DNA of 64,000 bases, taken from contig NC_091973.1 in assembly GCF_036711975.1 (NCBI RefSeq), positions 15,934,001 through 15,998,000 on the forward strand, read 5' to 3'. The notes beneath the pieces were generated by a model. That model was not told the DNA's origin. It did no database searches and was given only the letters and a program-made list of their open reading frames with translations. This DNA is from Onthophagus taurus. Taxonomy: Eukaryota > Arthropoda > Insecta > Coleoptera > Scarabaeidae. The position numbers and the translations under genes were made by a program. Shown here one piece after another: positions 1-11,060 of this stretch; position 1 is the first letter of the stretch, and the number at the start of each line of letters is the position of its first letter.

Positions 1-640
1 CTTGAGAGAGGGGTGAAGAACGTACGATTTTTCTCAGACAGTCAAGCCGCTCCCAGGCGCTGCAGGCCGTGAAAACGGTGTCGGCTCTGGTAAATGACTG
101 TAAAAGAACTTTAAACACACTGAGTTGTGATAACAGAATTTCTCTGATCTGGGTCCCAGGTCACTCTAGGGTTGCTGGCAATGACGCGGCAGAAGAGCCA
201 GCACGAGAGGGCAGCGCTAAAGCGTTTTGTTGGGCCAGAACCAGCAGTTGGTGTATCATTTTCGTTGGTCAAACATAGGATTGGACTGTGGGCTGAAGAG
301 AGACTTCGCCTACTGTGGACCAGTTCTCCTGGAATGAGACATGCTAAGTTGTTTATTAACATCGCCACTGTCAAACCCGGGAATAGTTTAGGACTTGCTC
401 GTAGCAGCATTAAAGTTCTAGCAGCTCACTTGGGTCTAGCCGACGATATTGAATGCCGGCTATGTGTGGAGGACGAAGAGACGGTTGAACATGCTTTATA
501 CCACTGCCCTGCTGTTGCCCCACTGTCGTATCAGATTTTTGTTTGGGTCGGAGTTTATCTCCCCAAAGGATCTGAATGACTTTTCACACGAGCAAGGTAT
601 TAATGTTCGTTATTGCATTGGAGTGCACGGTGAAATTTGA
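1..640 (+). pseudogene. 3' end of a non-LTR retrotransposon ORF2: RNase H and terminal zinc finger
   Basis: Translated pieces in three successive frames together match the C-terminal RNase H of Jockey/R1-group LINEs. The SDSQAA block lies near 35-50, then IWVPGHSRVAGND (about 145-185), then the C-terminal finger CRLCVEDEETVEHALYHCP (about 455-510). At least three frame changes (near 52, 200-240 and 540) separate the pieces, so it is not expressed. The 5' part lies outside the window. RNase H removes the RNA strand during target-primed reverse transcription. The family assignment is sound; the exact clade is inferred. Confidence 0.75.
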
Positions 641-930
641 TGACGTTATCTATCAGGGCGCAATAGATCCTTAGGGTAGCAATGCAAGGTTGGTTGGTCC
701 GCCTACCCGATATGTTATTTATGTAGATGTAATTACAGACGTTGAATCTCCATTTTTGCGATTTACGAGGTCAAGGATGTGACAATGGAGCAAACATGGC
801 ACACACTGTTCTAACCGCACACTAAACCTTGTAGTGAATAATGCGGCAAAAATATCATTCGAAACTGTTAATTTTTTTTACTCAAAAGGTATACAATTTT
901 TTTCAAGTTCCACTAAATGATGGGCAACAC
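641..930 (+). other. Non-coding stretch after the RNase H pseudogene
   Basis: No credible reading frame. It probably includes the 3' UTR of the preceding LINE fragment, but I see no poly(A) tail or target duplication that would mark its end. Confidence 0.4.
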
Positions 931-1262
931 TAATAATAATAATAATTTATTAAACATCTGGGCCACAATAGTGGATATGCGTTGTCAAAACACAAAATAA
1001 AATAATAATAACATAAGAAAAATTACAGAGCACACAAAATTCACAATTAACATTTTAATGAAATTAGATTACTAAGGTATCAGAGAGATACTCCCGCTGG
1101 CTGTAGTATGCGCCCTTTATCAGAAATATTTTAACTTTACTTTTAAAACTGTTTAGTTCATTTATTTGTTTTAGACTATTCGGAAGCTGATTATATAATT
1201 TAACAAAATTATATTGAGGACTTCTTTCATACTTTCAAAAATGTTGGGTTCCAATTTCAATA
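931..1262 (-). pseudogene. LINE 3' end (RT C-terminus and 3' UTR), inverted
   Basis: On the minus strand a frame ending at the TAA of 1064-1066 encodes a typical LINE RT tail: LYNQLPNSLKQINEL, then KVKIFLIKGAYYSQREYL. One stop interrupts it just upstream. After the stop come about 130 bp of 3' UTR and a terminal (ATT)n run (931-947 on the plus strand), the kind of simple repeat that ends CR1/Jockey-like elements. The tail resembles the C-terminus of the LINE at 33.7-35.1 kb, so both belong to one broad clade. It is 5'-truncated. Confidence 0.65.
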
Positions 1263-1602
1263 ATAGCACTAAAAAAAAAAGAAATCTAAGTTTTTGAACA
1301 TTTCCTTTAGTATTTTTTATTACTTGTCTTGTAATTTTATGTCCCTTTTTTATTATTCCTGTTAGTGTTGTCGTTTTTTTGTTTATTTTTTGTTGATTGT
1401 TATTTTATTGTTTTTTGCATTCTTTTATTAAACCAACTAAAACAAATTAAAAATGTGATTTAGCTAAATCTACACTTGGACATGTTGCATACCTATTAGT
1501 TATGACAGCTCAGTTCGATTTTCCCTTGTCAATGCCAATTCAGATTATTTATTTATTTTTTTTTAGTGCTATCATTGAAATCGGAACCTAACATTTTTGC
1601 AT
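1238..1602. repeat. Inverted pair of LINE fragments
   Basis: About 43 bases at 1238-1280 recur in reverse complement at about 1557-1600 with four or so differences. The shared stretch is the segment just upstream of the RT tail in the preceding LINE fragment. The two copies face each other across about 280 bp of AT-rich DNA. This can arise by twin priming of one insertion or by two independent insertions. Confidence 0.6.
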
Positions 1603-1929
1603 TTAATACGAAAACGGTGGTTTTTATCAATATTCTCTAAGAGTGATAAAAGTTTTTAAACTAAATTTACTATTAGAAACTGCAGAAATAAATGTAGGGT
1701 TTTGATAGAATAAAAAAGTTCTGATCAAATAAAGTTTAGGAACAGCCTGTATAGCATTGTTCCCGCGTAACGATCCAACTCAACAATTGCCTAGTGATTT
1801 TAGGTGATATTAGTTTACACTATACCAAATTTCAACGCTTTACCATAAATAGTGTTTAAGATATTTAGAAAAATGTGTTAAAATTTCCTAACTTGGATGG
1901 CCTGTATCTTTGCAATTTGAGGACTTTTA

Positions 1930-2340
1930 CTAATTTTTTTTTACATGAATCGTCATCATTTTCACTGTAGTACATGTGGTTGCATTTGTTCCCCGAGTCA
2001 CCGAAACACCCTGTATATGTGATGTAAACCACCAACTTTCGAATTCTTCAATCACTGCCCTGACCCTGCGCGATACGGTTTCGGTGTCAGAAGCAGCAAT
2101 GGCAACGGATGTGTCGTCTGCGTACATTGTCCAGTGAACTTACCTGTCAATGTGCTTGGGTAGGTCATTAATAAATAATAAAATGTAATAATAATAATAA
2201 AAAAGTCATAAATGAAATGACGCAGTCGAGTATCGGACCACGGATCCCTAATCTGAACAGTTTGTGTCCAACAAACTCCGGAGATAAGGAGTAGAAGGCA
2301 CGGGTCAAATAGAAAAATAAGCCAAAGACGAAGTTACCCC
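1930..2340 (-). pseudogene. Non-LTR reverse transcriptase fragment
   Basis: Reading the minus strand from 2340, palm motifs of a LINE RT appear in order: a degenerate AFD-type block with HKLFRLGIRGPILDCVISFM, then NDLPKHID, then MYADDTSVAIAAS carrying the catalytic YADD. The part between them, where the GxPQGS box should lie, is missing and replaced by an (ATT)n-rich stretch (2168-2205). After ESWWF the frame runs into a mariner-type terminus (ACACCCTGTATAT near 2007). It is an inactive internal fragment. Confidence 0.7.
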
Positions 2341-2430
2341 TATCTATAGTCGTGCCGTTGAATTTGTGCAATGATAAATCGGTAAGTAAATTTCTCATAT
2401 CGTCGGTCACCCTGTCCGGATTCGTCAAAG
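2341..2430. repeat. Fragment of the MITE family seen intact at 21,536
   Basis: The bases from about 2341 (CTATAGTCG-GCCG) through the GGATTCGTCAAA near 2430 repeat, with scattered changes, the left terminus and subterminal part of the MITE at 21,536-21,893. Only one terminus is present, so this copy is truncated. It sits in the RT fragment on its left, so that part of the apparent minus-strand frame here is MITE and not RT. Confidence 0.6.
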
Positions 2431-2526
2431 TAAGTTCATTTGGTTTGAAGTGATTTTGTGCCTATTAAATATTAGTCTTTATTAAGATCAAGCCGGCACG
2501 TCATCGAAAAGAACCGTAACACTATT

Positions 2527-2772
2527 ATGGATACTCCGAAGAGAAAACGTGGTAAGTTATGTATAGAAGAAAAAGTAAGAATTTTAAACATTTTCAGGAC
2601 CCACCAGGAAGAACATCCAACATCAACAGTAAATAGCGTACCATTTACTGTAAAAGCCGTAGGTAACTATATTGTATATAGCATCGTGCTTCCAATTCAA
2701 TTTGTAATTGGGGTAGGACTAAGAGGAATAAATTTTAATTACAATTTAAATACAATTTTGATCATAAAGTAA
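2527..2772 (+). pseudogene. Possible first exon of a DDE (IS630/Tc1-type) transposase
   Basis: The frame starts MDTPKRKRGK followed by IEEKVRILNIF, and resembles the DNA-binding N-terminus of a widespread insect transposase family. After about 45 residues the match stops at a consensus-like splice donor (GTAGGTAACT, near 2660), and the remaining codons are hydrophobic and AT-rich, as if reading through an intron. No catalytic DDE part follows within the next kilobase, so it is a fragment. Family recognition is from the N-terminal pattern only. Confidence 0.4.
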
Positions 2773-3637
2773 TTTTTTAAAGTGACGATGGAAATTTTCA
2801 TTAAAAAAGGGAGCCTAAATTTTGTTTCATTTGACATTTTATGGTTTTTGAGAAAAAGAAATTAAACCAAAATTCTCCGCCATTTTTGGAGGGGTGTAGC
2901 TCCTTAGGGGAGCCGAAGTCGCCCATGGTTCATATATCAAAGTACCCTTAAAATTCACTAAAGAATCACCCCTTGAAGTTTGTTGCAGTCATTCAGATAC
3001 ACCCTGTATATGCATACAACAAAAATAAAAAAAGTTAAGGGGTGAGAATAGGGCTACCGACCAGGGTCTTTCTGCCCGTGATTTTTGTAGGCGGCGGCTT
3101 GTTTCAGTCTTCTCTGACGGCCAGGAGTTTTTGGAAGAGAAGATGTGGATTGTTGCGAGGGTGGAGTAATCGAGGCGATATAATTGCTAGGGTTAAAGAG
3201 GGGATTACGGGGTTCCTAATTCGGGTGATGGATCTCAGTGCAGATCTTTCCGCTACTTCCAGGTGGTACTTCCTGGAAGGAATTAGTTGATATATTTTGT
3301 TGTGGTTCGCGCTTTATGGACATATTATCGGTTCTTTTTAGAATCAATCTGCTTCGATATTTTCGTTAATATTTTTGTGTATATAATATATTGTGTATAA
3401 GTGTTGGTATTTAATATATAATATATATATTAATATTTTGCCGAGGCAACGACGTCATTATTTAGGAGCGCGGTCGAAGTTCATAAAGAAATAGTAATAT
3501 TCAGAAATTTATTTTTATGTTAATAAATGTACCGGGAATTCCTTTTTAACTTCTTTTCGGTAAAAAGGTCACACTTACGCCGGCTTTGGCCAATCATAGC
3601 CATGGATATTACTGTAACACAGGTAAGAACTTAATAA
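2773..3637. other. Intergenic, with a mariner-type terminus
   Basis: I see no supported gene. A terminus-like ACACCCTGTATAT motif lies at about 2999-3011. An 82-codon open frame at 3042-3290 has no recognisable family. Around 3340-3450 the sequence is AT-rich with runs of TATATA. The last 50 bases lead into the promoter of the SGNH-like gene. Confidence 0.4.
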
Positions 3638-3673
3638 TATATAAAGGTTCCTCAGCTATTGCAGAGATCAGTT
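3638..3673 (+). promoter_or_regulatory. Core promoter: TATA box and TCAGTT initiator
   Basis: TATATAAA at 3638-3645 is followed by an arthropod initiator TCAGTT at 3668-3673. The presumed +1 adenine (3670) lies 32 bases after the first T of the TATA box. It stands 41 bases before the ATG of the four-exon gene that follows. The same two elements at the same 32-base spacing occur before the phospholipase gene at 63,403. Confidence 0.65.
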
Positions 3674-3710
3674 GTTCTGGTTATCTCTTGTTAAGAAGTG
3701 ACCAGTGAAG

Positions 3711-4437
3711 ATGCCGACGAAATAACTGTTTTTGGGCGATAGTAATTTTTGCCGAATGTTACGTACTATACAAAGTGTTTGTTTTAACAGATGTGAAATT
3801 AATTCCTACTAATGGTATATATTTTTAGGACGACAATCAAAACGGACAAGCAACGGAAAATATTTCCTCGATTTAGCAGTAGGCCGTCAAACAATACTAA
3901 AACTTTTGCGGCGCGCAAAGTGTATTCCAAAAACATGTTCCCCTTGGTTTTGTGGAGATATTGCTAAACGACATATCGTTATAACGATAGGAACTAACGA
4001 TATACTCCACAAAACATCGCCATCCCAACTGAAGTCCCAATATTCTCACCTCTTCCGTTTCCTTCTTTCCTTAAATCCTAAAAGAATACAAATTTGCACA
4101 GTTCCTCCCTGCAAAAACTTCGAGTCTGTGAACGTAAGATATTATAATTTCTATGTCATGCTATAAATAAATAATCTCCATGTCTTTATAGGAAATCAAT
4201 CATTACATTCGACGGTTTTGTGCTGAAAAACAAATCAATTGTATCGACATTGAAGCAATTGTTAACAGAAACATGATGGAAAGGTAACACAATGTAAAAA
4301 TGTTTCTTTTCTTATGTATTTAATACAAATTTCTACACAGGGATGGCATTCCCTCATTGCTACACACGGTAGCAAGTAATTATAATAATATTCTCAATCC
4401 ATTACGCAATTTAATTATAAGTAAAACAGACCATTAA
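3711..4437 (+). pseudogene. SGNH/GDSL-hydrolase-like gene, four exons, one early stop
   Basis: Exons 3711-3774, 3829-4133, 4192-4283 and 4341-4437 join in frame across introns of 54, 58 and 57 nt. The last two have good donors (GTAAGA, GTAACA) and all three have pyrimidine-AG acceptors; the first has a TACTAAT branch-point match but a weak GTGTTT donor. The product (about 185 residues) shows SGNH block I (FLGDSNFCRM), block III (ITIGTNDIL) and a block V-like DGIP. The usual catalytic His right after DGI is absent, with the nearest His six residues from the Asp. The family comprises esterases and lipases and also non-catalytic relatives such as the Oskar C-terminal domain. Codon 5 is TAA, one change from TTA. 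I know of no named orthologue; it may be a host gene relic or transposon cargo. Confidence 0.6.
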
Positions 4438-4440
4438 TAT

Positions 4441-4446
4441 AATAAA
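4441..4446 (+). terminator. Poly(A) signal AATAAA
   Basis: AATAAA lies four bases after the stop codon of the SGNH-like gene, giving this compact unit all the expected ends of a pol II gene. Confidence 0.5.
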
Positions 4447-4497
4447 TTTCTTTCTCTATCAAAAGTTTTTTTTCTATCAAAAATCCACCCCCAAAAT

Positions 4498-4965
4498 CAT
4501 CCTAAAATTTCAGCAATTTCAGAAAGGGGTCAAATTCACCCCCAAAGTTCACGACGCGGTGTATACGTATAGAGTCTAATAACAAATTTTTTTTCTCGAA
4601 AACCGTTCAGTGTTACGGTGTTTTGACCGTCGATTTAAATCGCTAAAGGCTTAGAGGATGCCTAAAATTTCATCAATTTCAGAAGTGCCCATCGGTGTTA
4701 AATTAACCCCCTAAGTTCGAGCCGCGCTTTGTGCGTATAGAGTGTAACAACAAATTTTTCTTCTCGAAAACCGTTAAGGGTTATGGTGTTTTGACGGTTG
4801 ATTTAAATCGCTAAAGGCACCCTCTAAATCATCCTAAAATTTCATCAATTTCAGAAGTGCCCATCAGGGTCAAATTCACCCCTAAAGTCGCATGAGGGGT
4901 TTATAACAATGATTTTTTTTCTCGAAAACCGTTAGGGGTTACGGTATTTTGAAAATTGATAAAAA
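4498..4965. repeat. Tandem repeat, about 160-172 bp x 3
   Basis: Three diverged copies start at the CCTAAAATTT of 4501, 4661 and 4833. Each holds CATCAATTTCAGAA, an AAATTCACCCC-like block, TTTTTCTCGAAAACCGTT and a GGTGTTTTGA motif. The third copy decays after about 4965. No coding frame spans the unit. Confidence 0.75.
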
Positions 4966-5269
4966 TACTTAGAACTGTGTTCTATTATGTGGTAGAATTT
5001 GGTTTAATTCGAAGGTGTCCATCAGGACGAAAACAATTTTTCAATCCCCACCCCCTTTTACGGGGGTGGGGGTTGAAAATTTTTTTTTTACCAAATGGTG
5101 GTTGTAAGCTGTTCTTGAGGGTAAGAGTGACCTGTGTGTAAAATTTGGTGACCCAAATCGTATTAGTTACGGAATTATTAATATTTTAAATTTATGGCTG
5201 AGATTTAGTTTTTCGGTGTTGTTCGATTTTCGCGATCTCTGAGAAAACTTTAAAAACTTTTCGTGTCTT
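4966..5269. other. Spacer with a strong G/C hairpin
   Basis: A near-perfect palindrome of CCCCACCCCC and GGGGGTGGGGG around TTTTAC lies at 5047-5075, in a background of T-runs. It may be the 5' leader of the LINE that begins coding near 5270. No gene is seen. Confidence 0.45.
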
Positions 5270-7060
5270 TTGTTTTTTTTTCTGTCTGTCTTCGATATAT
5301 TGTGTATAGATGGTAGAAGGGGTGTAGAAGGAACGAATCGAGAAGGTAAAAGGAAGAAGATGGGGTCTCCGGAAAGGGAAAGCAAGGGAAATAGGGAAGA
5401 AAGAAATACTATTGGAAGGGGGATAGACCTGAAACAACGGAAAGGTAAGGGAATGGAAGAAATTGCAAAAGCTCTTGTGAACAAGATGGGGGTAATTAAC
5501 GGCCTGATACAACAAAACACCGCTGTATCTATGAAGGTTGGAATCAAAGAAGTGCAAAGTATGATGAAGAAACTGCAAAGAGTACAGAAGGAGGAAAAGA
5601 TGGAGATGGAGAAAAGAATAGAGATGTTGGATATGGAAATGAACAGACAAAGCAAATGTGAAAGATTGCGGAATACATAAGGGGAGAGAAAAGCTCCGAA
5701 AAATTACAAGAAATAATTGGGATGAAATGGCAGGAAGGGAAATACAAAAAAAAAAAATTAGAAGAAATAAACGAAAACAGCTACGCGGCTCCTAGACTCA
5801 TCGTCTTCGTAGAAGCCGACGAGGAAGCAATAAACAAAAACAGGATAGTACAAGAATTGGTTGACGAAGAAACGAAACAAGCACTGGAAGAAACAAAACA
5901 CGTAAGAGAACGTCAGGAACACCACGATAACTTGGGAGGATAAAACGAATACTTCCAGGCAAAGGAAGAACATATATATAACAAAAATAAAGACGAACGA
6001 GCAAACGGAAAGTAAAATAAATCTTTGTTTACTTTTTTGTAAAGACCTGTATGACAATATGGAAGAAATATTACGGGAAAATTGCAATAGGGAAACGGAG
6101 ATCAAACTCCGTGCTCTCAGCATTAACAGAAGCGAGCGAATCCATAAAATTATGGAATACTTAGCTGTAGGCCTGAATATAAAGGTCCTACTAGAAACAA
6201 GAGAGAACGAAGAAAGCAAAATAAGAGAGCAGCTAAAACGAGCCTTAAAACATCGACGAAACAAAGAAAAATTAACGAATAGAAATACGTAGAGATAAAG
6301 CCAATGGAAGGCCAAAGCTATGAAGATACCCTCAAACTGCTAAAAGAAAGAATAAAAATAGAAGACACAAACGTCAAAGTGGAAAATGTATTTAAAACAA
6401 AAGAAGGCAATGTTAAAATCGCCATCATAGAAAAAGCAGAAAGTGCGGGAGAAGAATTTAAAATAAAGGCAGAAACGACGCTTAACCTGAGAACAACAAT
6501 TAAAGAAGTAATGGGGAAGACTATCGCATTTATCATCAGAGATTTAGACAACGCAGTGACGGAAGAAGAAGTAAAACGAGGTATCGAAAGGACGATCGGT
6601 AAAACGATGAAGGACGGACGATATAAAATCAACATTATACATGATCAAAACAGGAAGGAAAATAAGGTTGCTTTTGTCACAGTAAATCGAGACGATGCTA
6701 AGGAACTGTCAGACACAAGAAGAATCAACCTTGAATGGGCCTAATGTAGGATCAGCGAATTGGTAGAACCGAATAGATGTTACAGATGCAGGAGCCTAGA
6801 GCACGAAATAAAAGACTGTAAAGAAGTGAAAATGAGAGAGTAGGGGCTTTGCAATAACTGCCAAAAAGGGGGGCATAAAAAGGAAGATTGCACAGAGGAA
6901 AGTTTCTGTACAGACTGCAACCAGGGCGGACATGCTCTAAACACAATGAGCTGCCCGATATACAGAGACGCGGTCAATAAGACGAAAGACAGAAAGCGAA
7001 AGGCCAGGAAGGACAGTACGGTCAGACTGAGTAGGGCAGAAGCCCCAGAGACGGTGTAAA
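5270..7060 (+). pseudogene. LINE ORF1 (Gag-like) with three CCHC zinc knuckles, broken
   Basis: Lysine/glutamate-rich, coiled-coil-prone segments run through 5270-5680, 5722-5943, 6059-6292 and 6304-6744 in changing frames. They are followed at about 6775-6960 by three Gag knuckles: CYRCRSLEHEIKDC, CNNCQKGGHKKEDC and CTDCNQGGHALNTMSC. A stop codon lies between the first two. This is the RNA-binding ORF1 protein of an R1/Jockey-group LINE, which coats the transcript. At least four frame breaks and two stops make it non-functional. It precedes the EN/RT ORF by about 15 bases, the usual ORF1-ORF2 order. Confidence 0.75.
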
Positions 7061-7072
7061 TCCAAAGCCAAA

Positions 7073-9837
7073 ATGACGAATAAAAAGAACTACGAGAATC
7101 GGAGGGACTGGGAGAAAAAAGGGGAAAGAAAGACAAAGAAAGAGCATAAAATTAAAATAACGCAACATAAGAAAGAAACGAAAAAGGATCATAAGGGGAA
7201 CAAAGTGAAAGGTAAGGTGGGGGGAAACGATATCAGAAACATAACAGTATTACAGATAAACACCAATAGAAGCCTGGAAGCTATGAATATGGTGGAAAAA
7301 AGTATAGTGAGTAAAGGAATAGACATTGTAGTGGTGTCAGAACCCAACAAAAGAAAGGCGGAGGCGGGAAGGTAGTTTACAAATGAGAACAGAGATGTAG
7401 CAATAAAGATAGTTGACGGAAACATAAGAGCACATAACTGGGAGGGATTAGAAGGTTACGTAGCGGTGACAACCGACAAGGTAGTATGGATGGGATGTTA
7501 TTTAACGCCAAACGAGTCTTTAGAAGCATACGAAAGCAAACTGAACCGGATGGGAGAATAATAAGGAAACAAACATAGTGGTAGCGGGAGATGTTAACGC
7601 GAAATCTCCGTATTGGGAGGCGAACAAGGAGGACGCAAGAGGAAGAATGCTCTGCGAGTGGATGGGGGAAAGAGGCCTGGTGATCGCTAATACAGGAAAT
7701 CTGCCAACTTGGCGCAGGGGGGAGCAAAAGTCATGGATTGATGTTACCATGTGTAGCAACAACATGATAAATGATATAAAAAATTGGAGGATAGACGAAG
7801 AAGAAAACTTGACGGACCATGAAAACATTTTCTTTGAGATACACAACAAAACGAGATCCGAACAAAAGGGCGAGGACAGAGAGACCGAATATAGATGGAG
7901 AAGATGCCCGGAAAGGATAAACGCCTTCAAAGAAGAAGTTAGAAAGAAATTTATATCCTGCGATACGATTACACCTGAAACATTGACAACTATCACTGCA
8001 GAAACATGCGATGAGATATATGGAAGAAAGAAGAGAGTTGGAATTAAACAAAGCCAAATCTATTGGTGGAATGAGAGAGTGAAGGAAGCGAGGGAAGAGG
8101 CAAATAGGTGCAGACGTATAACGATACGAGAAAATGCTAAACACGAAAATGATAACAGGAAGGAAAAAGCCAAGCTTGATTACATGGATGCTAAGAAGAA
8201 CCTTAAAAGAGAAATCAAAAGATCCAAAAAAGAAGCATGGACAAAACTGTGCAATGAGATTGAGGAAGATGTATTTGGAGACGCATATAAGATCGATATG
8301 AAAAGGACAAAAAATCTACCGAGAGTTCTTTTGGAAAAGGGGGAGGTTGGCAAACTGATTGAAGAGCTATTCCCAAGCGGAAGTAGAGAAACGTGGGTAA
8401 TGGAACAAGTAAATGAGACGCAGATGTGTGATAAACTTACTGTCGAAGAACTATATGTATTGTCAAGCAACATGAGTAACGGAAAAGCTTCCGGTTTGGC
8501 TAGAATAACAACTGAGATTGTTAAAGATGTTGCGACGGTGGGTGCAAAACAGATGGTTGCTATGTACAATAGACTGATAAAGGAAGACTGCTTCCCGGAA
8601 GAATGGAAGATTGGAAGGCTTGTGCTAATTAGTAAACCAGACAAAGAGAACGAGAGGAAGTACAGAACTCTGTGCCTCCTAAATAACTATGATTACTAAG
8701 GGAGTGCCACAGGGGTCGATTTTGGGACCACTTTTGTGGAATATCTTCTTTGATGAATTGTTACAATCTGTCAGAAAGACAGAAGAAACAGCTGGTTGCT
8801 TATGCTGATGACGTGGCGATAATCGTCACAGGCGGGAATATTGAAGAAGTTGAACAAACGGCACAGAAAACAGTCCGGATGATAGCTGAGAAGATGGAAG
8901 AAATGGGCTTGGAGGTCGCTCCTGAGAAAACTGAGGCTGTCCTACTAAAGAGTAGAAAGGCAAAAAAAGAAGATGGAGCTAGTGATTAAGGGATGTAAGA
9001 TAAAAACCAAAAAAGAGTTGAAATATTTGGGGTAATTATCGGAAAGGACTTAAGATGACACCAACATATGCATTACGTAACGCAAAAAGCACAAAATACG
9101 ATAAGAGCATAGATAGAACATAGAATAATGGGAAGCACATATGGACCTAGTGCCCAAAACAGGAAAATAATAGAAGCTGTGATATATTCGCAATTATTAT
9201 ATGCCTGTAGAGCGTGGAAGGACGCGGTTAAGGTTAAAAAGAATCTAATGCAACTGACAAAAATACAGAGAGGAATACTTATTAGAATAACAAGTGCATA
9301 TAGGACCGTCTCAACAGAAGTACTGCAGGTTCTGGGGGATGCTATGCCCATGGGTCTGATGGTCGCAGAACGGACGGTGGCTGGCGACGAAACGCAAGAT
9401 AAAAATGAAATAAAAAAATGAACATGGAAACATGGAATGACAGATGGAAGAAGGACACTGGGAAGGGCGCATGAACAAAGAAAATACTACCAAACATTGA
9501 ATCTTGGTTAACAAGAAAACGGGGAAATGTTAATTATTTCGTAACCCAATTCATGTCGGGACATAGGTGCTATAAAGCCTATTTGTTCATTCATAAAAGA
9601 GCGGAAAACGAGGACTGCGTCTACTGTGGCGGGAGAGATGACGCGGGGCACACCTTTTTTCGGTGCCCCCGTTACGAAAGGGAGAGAGAGTTAGTAAATA
9701 GACAGCTTAATAAAGAAATAACACCAACAAACTGCATTGAGATAATGCTTGAGACCATAGAAAGGTGGAACATGATGGAAACCTTTATAAGAGATGTTAT
9801 TAGTAACAAAGAGAGAGACGAAAGGGAACCCTGGTGA
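7073..9837 (+). pseudogene. LINE ORF2: endonuclease-RT, broken, with internal deletion
   Basis: Apurinic-type endonuclease blocks appear in order: LQINTNRSLEAM (about 7250), VAGDVNAKSPYW (about 7580) and LTDHENIFFEI (about 7810). RT follows: EEWKIGRLVLISKP (about 8600), then GVPQGSILGPLLWN (about 8700) and LVAYADDVAIIV (about 8790). The sequence between the first RT block and GVPQGS is missing, about 100 codons by comparison with the family. A C-terminal finger CVYCGGRDDAGHTFFRC lies at about 9620. Stops at 7373, 7559, 8697 and 8987 and several frame changes also break it. The main intact block is 7578-8699. Clade: R1/Jockey group, inferred from the GD-NAKSP pattern and terminal finger. Confidence 0.8.
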
Positions 9838-10679
9838 GTGATGGCGGATACTGGAAGAAGAAGAAGGGGGGGAGGTATATAGCCTCTCCCCCAACCCAGG
9901 TACGGTATATGATAAAATATCTTTAAAAAAAGAGTTTGAGAGGCCTCGTCATGGGGATGGAAGGAGAGGTATACAATTTTCGACCTTACGATGGACAGGA
10001 AAATAGGGGGGAGGTCTACTGCCTCCACTAAATAAAATAGTTAATTGAAACAAAATGATAATAAAGATAAATAATAAAACAAAAAATCGCAACTGACTAA
10101 ATTTAATATAAATAAAATTGAAGATATAATTACCTTGATTTAATATAAGTGTGAGCGTGGGTGAACGTGATAGCAGAACGTGAGTTTTCGAATTATTGAC
10201 ACGTGTGATAAAAAGTATGATTGAAAAGTAAGTGAGTGAGAGTATTTTAAACTTGAAAACTCCAGGTTGGGCCGGCAACAAACAACCCGTGCGACGATAG
10301 CAACAAACTTTTACCCGTAATTTCCTATCTACTTTCTTAGCTAATATTTTCCTTATAATTAGGGATAGCTAAAAACTAAATGCACCACTTGAAAGCTTGA
10401 ATCTTTCTCTATCTAAAACCGGGTTTTCGTCTGCCAATAAGTTGATATTAAGATCAATAAAAAATGAAGAACACCGCGCTGTACTTAAAATAGCTCAAAA
10501 TTACCAAACCTCATGGCCTTGTGCAATTGTTATGAAACCGAATTTTAAAAAACTGTTATCACAGTCAGAAAGGGCACTCCTTCAGCTATCTTAATTCGGG
10601 TTTTCGTCGGTCAATATCTATCAGCGTCATGCTTAAATCACCCTTAATGTCCATCCCTACACGCAGAAACGTTTTTCTG
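9838..10679. other. LINE 3' flank and unassigned sequence
   Basis: The first 180 bases carry purine-rich and GGGGGAGG tracts that look like the 3' UTR of the preceding LINE. An open frame of 65 codons at 10,397-10,594 has ordinary composition, but I cannot link it to any family. Nothing else is supported. Confidence 0.35.
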
Positions 10680-11060
10680 CTCACAAGTACGTTTTTGGTT
10701 AAAAACTGCAAAATTCATACTTTTTAACGATTTTTAAACCTTGTTCGGGTCGATAACTTTCTTATATGACCAGGAGAAAACTCTAGAACCACATCTATCT
10801 TATCGAAAGAAAATTTCCTGCTCTTTCTAGTGGTGTATAACACGCGACGATCACGCGCTTGCACAAGCACATTTTTGGCCAAAAACTGCTAAATTCATAC
10901 GTTTTAGCGATTTTTAAACCTTGTTCGGGTCGATAACTTTCTTATATGACCAGGAGAAAACTCTAGAACCATATCTATTTTAACGGAAATTTCCTGCTCT
11001 TTCTAGTGGTGTATCATGCGCCTGCACAAGTAAGTTTTTGGCCAAAAACTACTAATGTTA
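10680..11060. repeat. Tandem repeat, about 160-180 bp x 2.3
   Basis: Copies begin at the CACAAGTACG/CACAAGCACA/CACAAGTAAG blocks of about 10,682, 10,862 and 11,023. Shared internal blocks include AACCTTGTTCGGGTCGATAA, TATGACCAGGAGAAAACTC and TTTCCTGCTCTTTCTAGTGG. The third copy is cut off after about 40 bases. It is unrelated in sequence to the repeat at 4,498 but similar in scale. Confidence 0.75.

Noticed and set aside
2168..2428. A single 86-codon gene
   Set aside because: The frame fuses a MITE fragment, an RT fragment and a microsatellite by chance.
5758..6315. Long hydrophobic minus-strand frame resembling a membrane protein
   Set aside because: It is the mirror of a lysine/glutamate-rich LINE ORF1; such antisense frames become Phe/Leu/Ser-rich by composition. 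The same holds for 5,167-5,655, 7,520-7,996 and 8,180-8,644.
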